From Kitasatospora cineracea (GTDB lineage: Bacteria; Actinomycetota; Actinomycetes; Streptomycetales; Streptomycetaceae): a stretch of 64,000 nucleotides of DNA. Below are positions 45,058 to 53,899 of the stretch, in pieces. The translations under genes and the position numbers were made by a program. The DNA is taken from contig NZ_RJVJ01000002.1 in NCBI RefSeq assembly GCF_003751605.1, forward strand, positions 310,001 to 374,000. Reading direction: 5' to 3'. Position 1 is the stretch's first letter; each line of letters starts with the position of its first letter. The notes beneath the pieces are model-generated. The model made no database searches. It was not told the DNA's origin and was given only the letters and a program-made list of their open reading frames with translations.

Positions 45058-45088
45058 ATCCTGGAGGCTCAAGTCCGCTTGAGGTCAA
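45058..45088 (-). promoter_or_regulatory. SoxR/MerR-type promoter with palindrome in a 19-bp spacer
   Basis: Reading leftward, TTGACC (45088-45083) and CAGGAT (45063-45058) are separated by 19 bases, the lengthened spacer typical of MerR-family promoters. The spacer holds CCTCAAGCGGACTTGAGC, which resembles the SoxR box (CCTCAAGTTAACTTGAGG) at 14 of 18 positions. The predicted start is about 38 nt before the ATG at 45012. Confidence 0.7.
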
Positions 45089-45170
45089 GCCGCTCGGGCC
45101 CTGCCGGGGGCTGTCGGGAGCTGACTGGATCTGCCGGGGGCTGTCGGCGGCGGCTGCCAGGATGCCCGGC

Positions 45171-45734
45171 ATGGACACCGACGGATTCTGGGACCTGGTC
45201 GAGTCGAGCGCGGCGGGCGGCCCCGGCGGCGAGCGCGCCGAGCGGCTGACGGAGCGGCTCGCCGGGCTGCCGCTGCCGGAGGTGCTGGAGTTCCAGCTGC
45301 GTCTGGACGAGGCCCGCGCCCCGCTGGACACCGCGGGCACCCTGGCGCTGGCCCGGCTGGTGCTGCGCGGCCGGGTCAGCGACGACGGCCTGTGGTACTT
45401 CCACGTCTGGCTGATCGGCCTGGGCCGCGCCGCCCACCGCCTGGCCGTCCACGACCCGGACGCGCTGGCCGACCACCCCGCGCTGCGCCGCCTGGCCGCC
45501 CTCCCGTACGAACGGTGGACGGACGACGACTTCCCGGACTGGGAGGCGCTCGACTACTGCGCCCAGGACGCCCACGAGCGGCTCACCGGCGAGGAGGACG
45601 GACTGGAGGACGCCCTGGCCGCGCTCGGCCACGAGATGCCCTGCGACGCCGCCTTCGCCGACCCGGTCTGGACGCCCGCCCGGACCGCCGCCCGCCTGCC
45701 CCGGCTCACCGCGCTGTTCGCCGACGCCACCTGA
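45171..45734 (+). CDS. DUF4240 domain protein
   Basis: The 187-residue protein starts MDTDGFWDLVESSAAGG and contains LVLRGRVSDDGLWYFHVWLIGLGRAAHRLAVHD, the pattern of the DUF4240 family; the function is unknown. CAGGAT (45159-45164) ends seven bases before the ATG at 45171 with no ribosome binding site, which suggests a leaderless mRNA. A GTG/ATG nine bases earlier gives MPGMDT and is less favoured. The next gene starts 40 bases after its stop and shares its taste for acidic sequence. Confidence 0.78.
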   Translation: MDTDGFWDLVESSAAGGPGGERAERLTERLAGLPLPEVLEFQLRLDEARAPLDTAGTLALARLVLRGRVSDDGLWYFHVWLIGLGRAAHRLAVHDPDALADHPALRRLAALPYERWTDDDFPDWEALDYCAQDAHERLTGEEDGLEDALAALGHEMPCDAAFADPVWTPARTAARLPRLTALFADAT

Positions 45735-45774
45735 CGCCCCGTCGTGTCGGCGCCCCCGCCTACCCTCGGACCCC

Positions 45775-46968
45775 ATGACGGCCACCGGCGACCTCCGCCC
45801 CCTCGATGACGACGATCCGGACCACGACACCGCGGACGAGCACCACGAGTACGACGAGCACGACGAGCACGACGAGCACGACGGGAACGGGGACGCCTGG
45901 ATCGACGGCCCCGCGTGCCGGGACAACCCCCGCCTGAACGGCTGGCTGGCGGCCGCCCGGGCCGCCTTCCCGGCCTGGGCCGCGGCGCTGCCCGGCCGCT
46001 GGGACTTCGAGGTCGCCTCGCTGCCCCGGCTGGAACGGGAGGTCCGCCGCCGCTACCGGGACGCGGCCACCGCGCTGGACGCCCGCGACGAGCCGTTCCT
46101 GACCGTGGCGGCCTGGTACCTGGGCGAGGTGCACGTCCGCAACTACGGTGTGCGCTGGGCCCGTTCGCCGGAACCCGCCCCGCACCACCGGACCGACCCG
46201 CTGCTGCGCCTGCCGCGCGAACTGCTGGACGAGGCGGAGCGGGCCGAGCTCGCCGAGGCCGAGGAGCTGTGCGAGGACGACTTCCCGCTGGTCGACCCGC
46301 TGGGCCAGCTCGCCCACGCGGCCGGGCCCGGCCCGGCGGGGCGGCTGACCGCGGCCCTGGAGCAGTACGCGCCCTGGGCCGAACTGGTGGACCGGGCACT
46401 GGCCGCGGCCCGCGCCCGCCCGGCCGGGCACCCGGACGGCCGGCCCCTGCCGGGCGCGCCCGGGCCGCTCGACCCCGGCCCGGTCGGGGAGGCGCTCGCC
46501 GAGTGGCTGGCGGTCCGGGCCGACGCCTTCCCGCTCTGGGCGCGCGCCGCCGGCCCGGGCGCCGCGCTCGACTTCTCCGCCGGTTCCCTGGCGGTGCTGG
46601 AGGCCGCGCTGCGGGAACGGGTCCGGACGCTCGGGCTGGGCCCGGAGCTGAGCGTCCTGCTGTACCGGGAGGAGTACCTGCCGTGGAGCCCGGACCTGCC
46701 GCGGCTGGCCGACGACCCGGTGTTCGACTGCGCGCTCTGGTACCTCGGCGAGACGGCCTGCCGCGCCCGCGGCGCCCGCTGGCTGCCGCTGCGCGCCAAC
46801 CTGGACGTCGGGCCGCGCACCGTCCCCCGGCTCGCGGTGGCCCGGGTCGGCGCCCGGACCGGCCCGCACCTGGCCGTCAGCCGGGCCGTGCACCGCTGCC
46901 TGCGCCCGTACGACGACACCGAGGTCGGCTACGCCCCGCTGTCCGGCGCCCTCGACCTGCTGGGCTGA
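45775..46968 (+). CDS. Hypothetical protein with Asp/Glu/His-rich N-terminus and duplicated domain
   Basis: I do not recognise this 397-residue protein. The first 40 residues contain repeated DEHDEHDEH triplets from near-perfect GACGAGCAC DNA repeats, a composition seen in metal-binding tails. Two related regions follow: one with FPAWAAALPGRWDFEVASLPRLEREV and FLTVAAWYLGEVHVRNYGVRW, the other with FPLWARAAGPGAALDFSAGSLAVLEAAL and VFDCALWYLGETACRARGARWL. They share the WYLGE...RGxRW pattern, so an internal duplication is likely. TACCCT (45761-45766) eight bases before the ATG suggests a leaderless promoter. No membrane segment or signal peptide is seen. Confidence 0.7.
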   Translation: MTATGDLRPLDDDDPDHDTADEHHEYDEHDEHDEHDGNGDAWIDGPACRDNPRLNGWLAAARAAFPAWAAALPGRWDFEVASLPRLEREVRRRYRDAATALDARDEPFLTVAAWYLGEVHVRNYGVRWARSPEPAPHHRTDPLLRLPRELLDEAERAELAEAEELCEDDFPLVDPLGQLAHAAGPGPAGRLTAALEQYAPWAELVDRALAAARARPAGHPDGRPLPGAPGPLDPGPVGEALAEWLAVRADAFPLWARAAGPGAALDFSAGSLAVLEAALRERVRTLGLGPELSVLLYREEYLPWSPDLPRLADDPVFDCALWYLGETACRARGARWLPLRANLDVGPRTVPRLAVARVGARTGPHLAVSRAVHRCLRPYDDTEVGYAPLSGALDLLG

Positions 46969-47015
46969 CCCGCCGTCAGCCCGGCGTCCGCCTCACCTGC
47001 CCGGGCGCACTGCCG

Positions 47016-47813
47016 TCAGCGCCGTCGGTCCAGCGCCCGTTCGATCAGCAGCCGGGTGAACAGCCGGGCCTGTTCGGCCCGGCGGGTCCGTTCCTCGGGG
47101 GTGAGGACCGGCGGGACGCCGTAGCGGCGGGCGGCGATGTCCTCGGCCAGGCCGGGCGGGGCGTCCAGGGCGGGGAGGCGGGCGATCGCCTCGCGCTTGG
47201 TGATCAGCTGGCCCTCGCGCAGCGCGACGGTGGCCCGGACGGCGGTGACCGGGCCGAAGTCCACCCAGATGTCGCGCCGCCACGGCTCGGAGCGGTCGGT
47301 GACCGGGTACCAGTAGTCGCGCAGGTCGGCCCGGATGTGCGCGTGCAGCGCGGCGTCGGTGACCGGCGGCAGCAGCTCCGCCGACGGACCGCCCGCCAAC
47401 ACCACTGCCCCGTCGAGGAGTTCACGGCGGGTGATGACCGTGACCGGGCGTTCCATCGGCTCGTCCTGGGCGAAGGTGAAGTGCACGGCGGCCGGGTCGC
47501 CGAGTTCCTCGCGCGGCAGGTACGAGCAGTGCAGTTTCGCCGCGCCGGGCTGCTCCTCGACCAACTCCCGGTGCAGCGCGGCGAGTCGTTCCCGCGTCGG
47601 CCCGTCGGGGACGGCGGGCAGCACGGCGATCAGGTCGAGGTCGCTGCGTCCGTGCCGGTAGTCGCCGTACGCCAGCGAGCCGTGCGCCCACAGCGCGTCG
47701 ACCGGCACGGCGGCCGACAGGCGCGCCGCGAAAGCCGCCAACAGCGGTGCGGCGAGCGCGCGTTGGGCCTCGTCGTCGGGTGCGGGCAGGTACGGCGGTT
47801 CGGGGAGCGTCAT
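47016..47813 (-). CDS. Nucleotidyltransferase of the aminoglycoside adenylyltransferase (AadA/ANT) type
   Basis: The 265-residue protein has the polymerase-beta nucleotidyltransferase motif HGSLAYGDYRHGRSDLDLIAVL, with the GS and D-x-D metal ligands, at about residue 45. A C-terminal helical region (ALREGQLITKREAIARLP) resembles the DUF4111/AadA_C helical domain. It could adenylylate a small molecule such as spectinomycin or streptomycin, but many chromosomal members have unknown substrates. CAGCAT ends seven bases before the ATG at 47813, again leaderless in form; an ATG three codons upstream is possible. Confidence 0.8.
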   Translation of the reverse strand: MTLPEPPYLPAPDDEAQRALAAPLLAAFAARLSAAVPVDALWAHGSLAYGDYRHGRSDLDLIAVLPAVPDGPTRERLAALHRELVEEQPGAAKLHCSYLPREELGDPAAVHFTFAQDEPMERPVTVITRRELLDGAVVLAGGPSAELLPPVTDAALHAHIRADLRDYWYPVTDRSEPWRRDIWVDFGPVTAVRATVALREGQLITKREAIARLPALDAPPGLAEDIAARRYGVPPVLTPEERTRRAEQARLFTRLLIERALDRRR

Positions 47814-47969
47814 GCCGCCCATGCTGACACGGGCCCGGCCGGGCCGGGCCCGACAACGGCCGGGCCGGCGCCGGGCGCGGCGCCGCCGGGACGCGCCCGG
47901 CACCCCCTACCGTCGAAGGGGCCCGGCCGTGCGGCCGGGCGACCGTCCGGGAACGGAGGAACCGTCACG

Positions 47970-48449
47970 ATGGCGCAGAAGATCACCACTTTCCTGTGGT
48001 TCGACGACCAGGCCGAGCAGGCCGCCGAGTTCTACACCTCGGTGTTCGAGTACGGCCGGATCACCGACGTGCAGCGCTACTCGGACGCCGGGCCGGGCGA
48101 GGCCGGAAGCGTGATGCTGGTGTCCTTCGAGCTGTTCGGGCAGGAGTTCCTGGCGCTGAACGGCGGCCCGTCGTTCCGTTTCAACGAGGCGGTCTCGCTC
48201 CAGGTGGACTGCGCCGACCAGGCCGAGGTGGACCGCTACTGGGAGCTGCTGACGGCCGACGGCGGCGCGCCGGGCCCGTGCGGCTGGCTGAAGGACCGCT
48301 ACGGCCTGTCCTGGCAGATCGTGCCGCACCGGATGACCGAGCTGCTCACCGACCCGGACCCGGAGCGCGCCCGCCGGGCCACCGCCGCGATGCTGCAGAT
48401 GGGCAAGCTGGACGTCGCCGCACTGGAGGCCGCCGCCGACGGCGCCTGA
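47970..48449 (+). CDS. VOC-fold protein of the PhnB/3-demethylubiquinone type
   Basis: The 159-residue protein has QKITTFLWFDDQAEQAAEFYTSVF, SVMLVSFELFGQEFLALNGGP and LKDRYGLSWQIVPHRMTELL, the pattern of PhnB-like VOC proteins often misannotated as 3-demethylubiquinone methyltransferases. Function unknown. GGAGG eight bases before the ATG. It is monocistronic, between a convergent nucleotidyltransferase gene and a degenerate secreted-protein gene. Confidence 0.9.
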   Translation: MAQKITTFLWFDDQAEQAAEFYTSVFEYGRITDVQRYSDAGPGEAGSVMLVSFELFGQEFLALNGGPSFRFNEAVSLQVDCADQAEVDRYWELLTADGGAPGPCGWLKDRYGLSWQIVPHRMTELLTDPDPERARRATAAMLQMGKLDVAALEAAADGA

Positions 48450-48663
48450 CGCCCCGCCGGGCACCGCACCCCGACCCCGCCCGACGCCTCGTCAAGCGCT
48501 TCTCCCCGCCCGGTCAACGGATCTCCGCGGCCCGGTGAAAGTATTGCCGTCCAGCGATCTGTCATGTCCGGGCTCTTCTGACCGGCCGTCCCGCCGCGCC
48601 CTACCGGGCTGCGCGCCACGCGCGTCATCCACCACGTGCGACGGACGTCAGGAGAGCCCTGCC

Positions 48664-49157
48664 ATGAGCCTCACCCGCCGCCTGCCGCGCACCCTGGCCG
48701 CCGGTGCCACCGCCGCCGCCACCGTGCTGGTGCCGGTCACCTCGGCGCACGCCGCCGGCGGGTACACCCTGGTGGTCCTGACCGACCAGGGCGAGAACGC
48801 GAAGGCGATCGTCGCGGACTACGGCACCGCCACCGCCAAGGTGTTCGCCGGGTCGGAGAACTTCTCCGACAACTCCCTCAACCACAACCGGGAACTCGGC
48901 CTGGTCATCGCCGACCGGCGGTGCTCCCCGGCATCGAGTCGACCATCACCGCCGACTTCGACCGCGTCCCCGGCACCGCCAACGGCACTACCGTCGCCAC
49001 CCACTCCGACCTCGACCACAACACCGGCTACGCCCAGCGCACCGTCGACCTCTCCGCCTACGCCGGGCAGAGCGTCACCCTCACCTTCAGCGGCACGGAG
49101 GACCACACCGAGCAGACCTCCTTCGTCCTGGACGACCTGGACCTGAACGCCTCCTGA
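48664..49157 (+). pseudogene. Frameshifted secreted beta-sandwich protein
   Basis: An intact Sec signal peptide (MSLTRRLPRTLAAGATAAATV...SAHAAG) and about 55 further residues read to LGLVIADRR near 48915. The recognisable C-terminal segment, PGIESTITADFDRVPGTANG through SFVLDDLDLNAS, is in another frame. That C-terminal part, with VTLTFSGTEDHTEQTSFVLDD, resembles carbohydrate-binding-type modules of secreted Streptomyces enzymes. A deletion or recombination near 48910-48940 most simply explains the join, and the present frame would make a non-functional tail. A sequencing error is less likely because the two parts do not obviously form one domain. Confidence 0.7.
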
Positions 49158-49173
49158 CGGACCGTCGGCCCGC

Positions 49174-49215
49174 GCACGCACCGCGCCCCCTTCCGGGCGG
49201 GGGCGCGGTGCGTGC
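49174..49215. terminator. Strong bidirectional terminator
   Basis: A perfect 17-bp inverted repeat (49174-49190 and 49199-49215) with an eight-base loop separates the secreted-protein remnant from the convergent Tad locus. Confidence 0.88.
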
Positions 49216-49239
49216 TGCGGGGCCGGGGCCCGGGGCCGG

Positions 49240-52200
49240 TCAGCTGCCGGTGAGGAGGTCGCGGAGCAGGGCGACGGTGTCCGGGTCGAGGTCGCGGCCG
49301 GTGCGGCGGCTGAGCGCGTCGAGACGGTTGACGGAGCGGACGAGCTGGTCGCGGGCGCCGGCCGAGGCGTAGGCGTAGAAGAGGTCGCGGTGCAGGAGCT
49401 CGACCTCGGGGGCGACCGCGAGGGCGCGGAAGATCGCGGCCTCGGCGGTGCGGTGGTCGCCGTACTGGAGGCGGCGGGCGGCGAGTTCGTGCGCGGTGTC
49501 GACGATCGCGGCCAGCATGTCCTGCCGCTCGGTCTCCGCCCAGGCGAACGTCCCGGCCGGGGCCTCGGCGAACGGGGCGCCGCGGACCAGGGCCAGCGCG
49601 TGCGCGAGGGCCGCGTCGGCGGTGCTGGAGGTGGACCGCATGCCGCGCCGGTACAGGCTGCGGAACTCGTCCCAGTCGCAGCTGACCGCCGGGGCCAGCG
49701 CGTAGCTGTCGGCGGCCTGCGCCTCCAGGTAGTCGCGGCCCTCCGGGGAGGTGCCCAACCAGCCCGCCAGCGCGGCGAGTTTGGCCGGCAGCGGATCGGC
49801 CAGCCGCTCGACGGTGGCCCGCGGGTCGAGGTGCGCGGCACCCGGGTGGATGTCGCGGTCGATCGTGGTGCGCTCGGTGCCGGGGCGCAGCGCCAGGTAC
49901 GCGGCGAGCTCGGTCAGCCGGGGGCGGCCCGCCGGGCCGGTGCTGCCCGCCGCGCCGAGCACGTCCACCGGCCCGAGCAGCCGGATCCGCGGCGCGGAAC
50001 GCAGGTGGTGCGCCTCCGGCGAGCGCAGGATCGCCAGCAGGTCGTCGCTGTCGGTGCGGGCCGGACCGCTCCCGGGCCGGACGGACGGCCGGGCCGGGGA
50101 ACGCGGGTCGGGGGCCGCCGCCTGGTCGTGGACGGGCAGCGGCTCGGGCACCGCCGGCTGCTCCGGCCCGACGGGCGGGGCCTGCGCCGGGGCTGCCGGC
50201 CCGGAGGAACGGGTGCCGCCGTCCGGCACCGGCTCGGGCGCGACGGTGCTGCCGCGCTCCGACTCGGCCGCGGCGGGCGGCAGTTCGGCCTGCGACGGCA
50301 CCGGCGCCGACCCGGGCAACGCGGGCGCGGCGGACGCGGCGGACGCGGCGGACGCGGCGGACGCGGCAGGGGGCTCGGGGAGCGCGGCGGCGATCCGGGG
50401 GTCGACGGGCGTGCCGTGCGGCGGGGTGGTGACCTTGCGGGCCTGGCCGTTGGCGAGGTGCCGCGGCTCGAACCCGGGCACGACCGGCGGAGCGGGCGTC
50501 GCGGGCGTCGGCGGCATCGGGGACGTCGGGGGCTGGACGGGCAGCACCGGGACGACCGCGTACGGGTTGGTCGGGGCGGTCGGGACCAGCCCGGCGAACG
50601 GGCTGCTGCCGGTGGGCACCACCCGGGCCAGCAGCCGGGGCCCGGCCGCCTCCCCGCCGTCCGCCCCACCGCCGTCGGAGCCGCTGCCGGAGCCGCCCGC
50701 GCCGGTCTTGGCCAGGCTGGTCTTCGGCGCGGCGGCCGAGGCGGTCGCGGCGGCCGTCGCGGCGGCGGTCGCGGCCGGTCCGGTCGGCCCGCCGAGCAGG
50801 GCGAGCAGCCGGGCGTCGAGCGTGCCGTCGGCCCGCGCGTCCGTGTCCGCGTCCGCGTCCGGTTCCCCGTCCCGGTCCGCCGCCCCGAGGCCGAGCAGGT
50901 CGGCGCCCAGCGGACCGGGGGCCGCGCCGCTCTCGGCACCGATGGCGGCGCCGACCGCGGCCAGCGCGGGGACGGGCAGCGGGAGTTCCTGCTCGTCCTC
51001 GGGGCCGTTGTGCGGGCCGTCGAGGGTCCATTCGGGGGCCGGGTGCTGGGTGAAGTCGCCGGAGGCGCGGACGAGTTCGCCGAGCTGGGCGTACTGTTCG
51101 CGGCTGAGCCGCTGGAGTTCGACGCTCAGGTGCAGGCCGGGCAGGGCGGCGTGGCCGGTGGCGGGGAGGGTCCAGCGGGCGACCGGGCCGGCGCCGCGCT
51201 CGGGGGCGCGGGTGAGGACGGCCAGGCAGGTGCGGGGGCGGCCGTCGAGCAGGCGGCCGAGTTCGGCGGGCACGCCGCCGGTGGGCGGCTGCGCGGACAG
51301 CACGATCTCGGGCAGCCACGCCTCGTCGGCGCTGCCCCGGCTGCGGGCCTCGCGGGGGCTGCCGACGTTGGCGCCGATCAGGGTGGCGCGGGCCTTGGCG
51401 GTGCGCGGGCCGAGGGCGGCCAGTGCGGCTTCCAGCGTGGCGTGGTGGTGGACCCGTTCGGCGGCGGGGCCGGCGGCGGGCAGGTCGGTGGCGATGCCGA
51501 CCAGGTGCAGGTGCAGGCGGTCGGCGAGCGGGCTGTGGGCGAGTTCGACGGCCAGGCTGCGCAGCACGTCCTCGGCGTCGTCGGGGTGCCCGGAGAGGTG
51601 CACCAGCCGGACGGTCTCCAGGTCGGCGAGGACGGTCGAGCCGTCGGGGGTGGCGCCGAGGGTGACCAGTGCCGGGTAGGGGGCGGCGTGCTTGGCGGCC
51701 TGTCCGGCGGAGAGCAGCTCGGTGGAGTCGGTCGGGCACCACCACACGTTCGGGGCGTGCGCGGCCCGGAACGGGGCGATCGGCACGGCCGGTGCGGCCA
51801 GGTGCAGTTCGACGGTGCCCGCGGTGGTGACCCGGGCGGCGACCAGCGCGGGCAGCCGCTTCTCGCCGCGGACGGCGTTGCGGCCCAGGGTGCGCAGGGC
51901 GCGGTTGAGCAGTTCGAGGCCGTGCTCGTCCTGGCGGGCCTTCAGTTCGGCCTCGAAGCGCCCGGCGGCGGCCGAGGGCAGCGCGATCCGGTGCCGGGGG
52001 CGGCGGGCCCGCTGCTGGTCGGTGCGGCGGCGGCCGACCAGGGTGATCAGCGCGGCGGCCATCAGCACGCCGAGGCCGGAGGCGGCCAGCGCGACGGTGT
52101 AGTCGCCGCTCCCGGTGGCGGCGGTGTGCTGCTCGCGGACGGCGGGCAGGTTGGCGGCGGACGCGGAGTCCTGCGGCGCGGGCGACTGCGCGGCGGGGCT

Positions 52201-53424
52201 CTGCGCGGGCGCGGTCTCCGGGGCGGCCGGGGCCGGGGTGCTCGGCGCGGGCGCCGGGGTCGCGGGCGCGGTGGCCTCGGGCGCCGGGGTCGTGGGGGCC
52301 GGGGTCTGCGGGGCCGGGCTCTCGACCGGCGCGGGCGGCGCGGGCGGCGCCGGGGTCTGCGGGGCCTGGGCGGCGCCGGGCACGGTGAGCACCGTGCCGG
52401 GGGCGAGCACGTCCGGGTCGGTGAGCTTCTCGCCGTCGGGCGAGGTGGCGCCCTTGTTGGCCTCGAACAGCTCGGGCCAACGGTCGCCGTCGCCCAACTC
52501 CCGCTGGGCGATGGCGGAGAGCGAGTCGCCGGAGTGCACGGTGACGCTGCCGTGCGCGGGCGCGGCGGAACCGGCGGCGGGGAGCGCGGGCTGGGCGCTG
52601 CCGGCAGTGGCGGCCGGGCCCGGGTCGGACTTGGCGCCGGCGGGCATCAGCAGCTGCCAGCCGGGCTGGATCGGCCGGTCGGCGTCGAAGCGGGTGCCCG
52701 AACCGTCCATCGGGCGGCCCGCGTTGAGCTTGGCGATCTCGGTCCAGCGGGCCCCGTCGCCGAGTTGGCGTTCGGCGATCGACCACAGGCTGTCGGCGGG
52801 CCGGGCGTCGCGGACGGTGTAGACCGGCTGCTGCGGGTCGGCGGCGGGCGCGGCCGCGGGGGCTCCGGCGGGGAGCGCGGCGTAGGCCGGGGCGGCGTTC
52901 AACTGGGCGACGGCGGCCGGGCGCTGGGCGAGTTCGGGGGTGGCGGCGAAGGCCGATCCGGCGACCGGGAGCAGGGCCAGCACCGAGCCGACCAGGCCGG
53001 CCGCGATCCGCTGGCTCCAGCCGAACGCGGGGATCCGGCGGGCGACCCGGCCGCGCAGCTGGGCGGGGATCTCGACCAGCACGGAGACCAGGAAGCACAG
53101 CCAGCCGATCCAGCCGATGCCGACCAGCAGCCACAGGAACAGGCTGCCGTCGTCGGGGCTGGTGAGCGCGGCGATCAGGTCGCCGTGGACCGGGTCGCCC
53201 ATGGCGGCGACGGCGAGCGTGCCGTAGCCGAGCAGGGCGGGCACCCCGGCCAGCAGCAGGAGCAGGGCCAGCAGCGCGCCGAGCGCGGCCAGCACCGAGC
53301 CGCCGGTGCCGCGCCGGCGCCGGCCGGTGGCGGCGGGGGCGGGCTGCCGGCCGGCAGCGGGGCGGTCCGGCCGCCGTGTTCGGCGGCCCTTGCGGTGCTG
53401 GTCGTCGGCTCCGCGCGCGGCCAT
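49240..53424 (-). CDS. Membrane protein with two LysM domains and a C-terminal BTAD domain
   Basis: The 1394-residue protein begins with three hydrophobic segments (about 43-73, 95-118, 139-160), followed by two LysM-like regions (about 201-262 and 293-349), a Pro/Ala linker, and another membrane segment near 445-466. A long cytoplasmic part follows, with Pro/Ala-rich and Asp-rich linkers, and the C-terminal 250 residues form a bacterial transcriptional activator domain of the SARP/AfsR type with a degenerate DNA-binding region (IRLLGPVDVLG). It is the last gene of the leftward Tad locus and its ATG overlaps the preceding stop. It may anchor the pilus machinery to the wall and regulate it; that role is inferred. 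Confidence 0.85.
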   Translation of the reverse strand: MAARGADDQHRKGRRTRRPDRPAAGRQPAPAATGRRRRGTGGSVLAALGALLALLLLLAGVPALLGYGTLAVAAMGDPVHGDLIAALTSPDDGSLFLWLLVGIGWIGWLCFLVSVLVEIPAQLRGRVARRIPAFGWSQRIAAGLVGSVLALLPVAGSAFAATPELAQRPAAVAQLNAAPAYAALPAGAPAAAPAADPQQPVYTVRDARPADSLWSIAERQLGDGARWTEIAKLNAGRPMDGSGTRFDADRPIQPGWQLLMPAGAKSDPGPAATAGSAQPALPAAGSAAPAHGSVTVHSGDSLSAIAQRELGDGDRWPELFEANKGATSPDGEKLTDPDVLAPGTVLTVPGAAQAPQTPAPPAPPAPVESPAPQTPAPTTPAPEATAPATPAPAPSTPAPAAPETAPAQSPAAQSPAPQDSASAANLPAVREQHTAATGSGDYTVALAASGLGVLMAAALITLVGRRRTDQQRARRPRHRIALPSAAAGRFEAELKARQDEHGLELLNRALRTLGRNAVRGEKRLPALVAARVTTAGTVELHLAAPAVPIAPFRAAHAPNVWWCPTDSTELLSAGQAAKHAAPYPALVTLGATPDGSTVLADLETVRLVHLSGHPDDAEDVLRSLAVELAHSPLADRLHLHLVGIATDLPAAGPAAERVHHHATLEAALAALGPRTAKARATLIGANVGSPREARSRGSADEAWLPEIVLSAQPPTGGVPAELGRLLDGRPRTCLAVLTRAPERGAGPVARWTLPATGHAALPGLHLSVELQRLSREQYAQLGELVRASGDFTQHPAPEWTLDGPHNGPEDEQELPLPVPALAAVGAAIGAESGAAPGPLGADLLGLGAADRDGEPDADADTDARADGTLDARLLALLGGPTGPAATAAATAAATASAAAPKTSLAKTGAGGSGSGSDGGGADGGEAAGPRLLARVVPTGSSPFAGLVPTAPTNPYAVVPVLPVQPPTSPMPPTPATPAPPVVPGFEPRHLANGQARKVTTPPHGTPVDPRIAAALPEPPAASAASAASAASAAPALPGSAPVPSQAELPPAAAESERGSTVAPEPVPDGGTRSSGPAAPAQAPPVGPEQPAVPEPLPVHDQAAAPDPRSPARPSVRPGSGPARTDSDDLLAILRSPEAHHLRSAPRIRLLGPVDVLGAAGSTGPAGRPRLTELAAYLALRPGTERTTIDRDIHPGAAHLDPRATVERLADPLPAKLAALAGWLGTSPEGRDYLEAQAADSYALAPAVSCDWDEFRSLYRRGMRSTSSTADAALAHALALVRGAPFAEAPAGTFAWAETERQDMLAAIVDTAHELAARRLQYGDHRTAEAAIFRALAVAPEVELLHRDLFYAYASAGARDQLVRSVNRLDALSRRTGRDLDPDTVALLRDLLTGS

Positions 53425-53867
53425 CAGCCGGTCGTCCCTTCCGTGATGCCGTGCAGCAGGGTGGCCTTGCCGTGCCCCTGCACGGAGAGTGAGGTGATGC
53501 CGACCAGGCCGAGCAGCGCGGTCGGGTAGGTGCTGGTGACGGTGACGCTGACCTCGCTGAGGTCGGGGTACTCGGGGAAGGAGACGTCTCCCGAGACGCC
53601 CTGGCCGGCCAGGTAGGCCCGGGCCGCGGACCGGGCCTGCTCCGCGTCGACCTGGTAGCCGTCGCCGGCCCGCAGCCGGGCGATGTCGAGTTGCTGGCCG
53701 GCCACCCGGGCGGCTTCCTGGGCGAGCGCGTCGGTCCGTTCCACGGCGCGCAGTTGGCCGCCGAAGTCGAGCACCAGGCCGACCACGGCGACCAGGCTGA
53801 CGGCGGTGATGGCGACCATGACCGAGATGCTGCCCCGGTCCCGGGCGTTCACGCCTGGTTCGTCCAC
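53424..53867 (-). CDS. TadE/TadG-like pilus-associated protein
   Basis: The roughly 147-residue protein starts with a short basic segment, then GSISVMVAITAVSLVAVVGLVLDFGGQL, a TadE/TadG-type membrane segment, followed by RAVERTDALAQEAARVAGQQLD and a beta-rich tail. Such proteins are pseudopilin-like parts of the Flp/Tad pilus. A GTG at 53867 follows GGGGGGAGGG with short spacing; longer starts are possible. Its stop overlaps the ATG of the LysM/BTAD gene (TGATG), so the two are coupled. Confidence 0.82.
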   Translation of the reverse strand: MDEPGVNARDRGSISVMVAITAVSLVAVVGLVLDFGGQLRAVERTDALAQEAARVAGQQLDIARLRAGDGYQVDAEQARSAARAYLAGQGVSGDVSFPEYPDLSEVSVTVTSTYPTALLGLVGITSLSVQGHGKATLLHGITEGTTG

Positions 53868-53899
53868 GTTCCCTCCCCCCACGGTGTGTTGAAGCCCTC

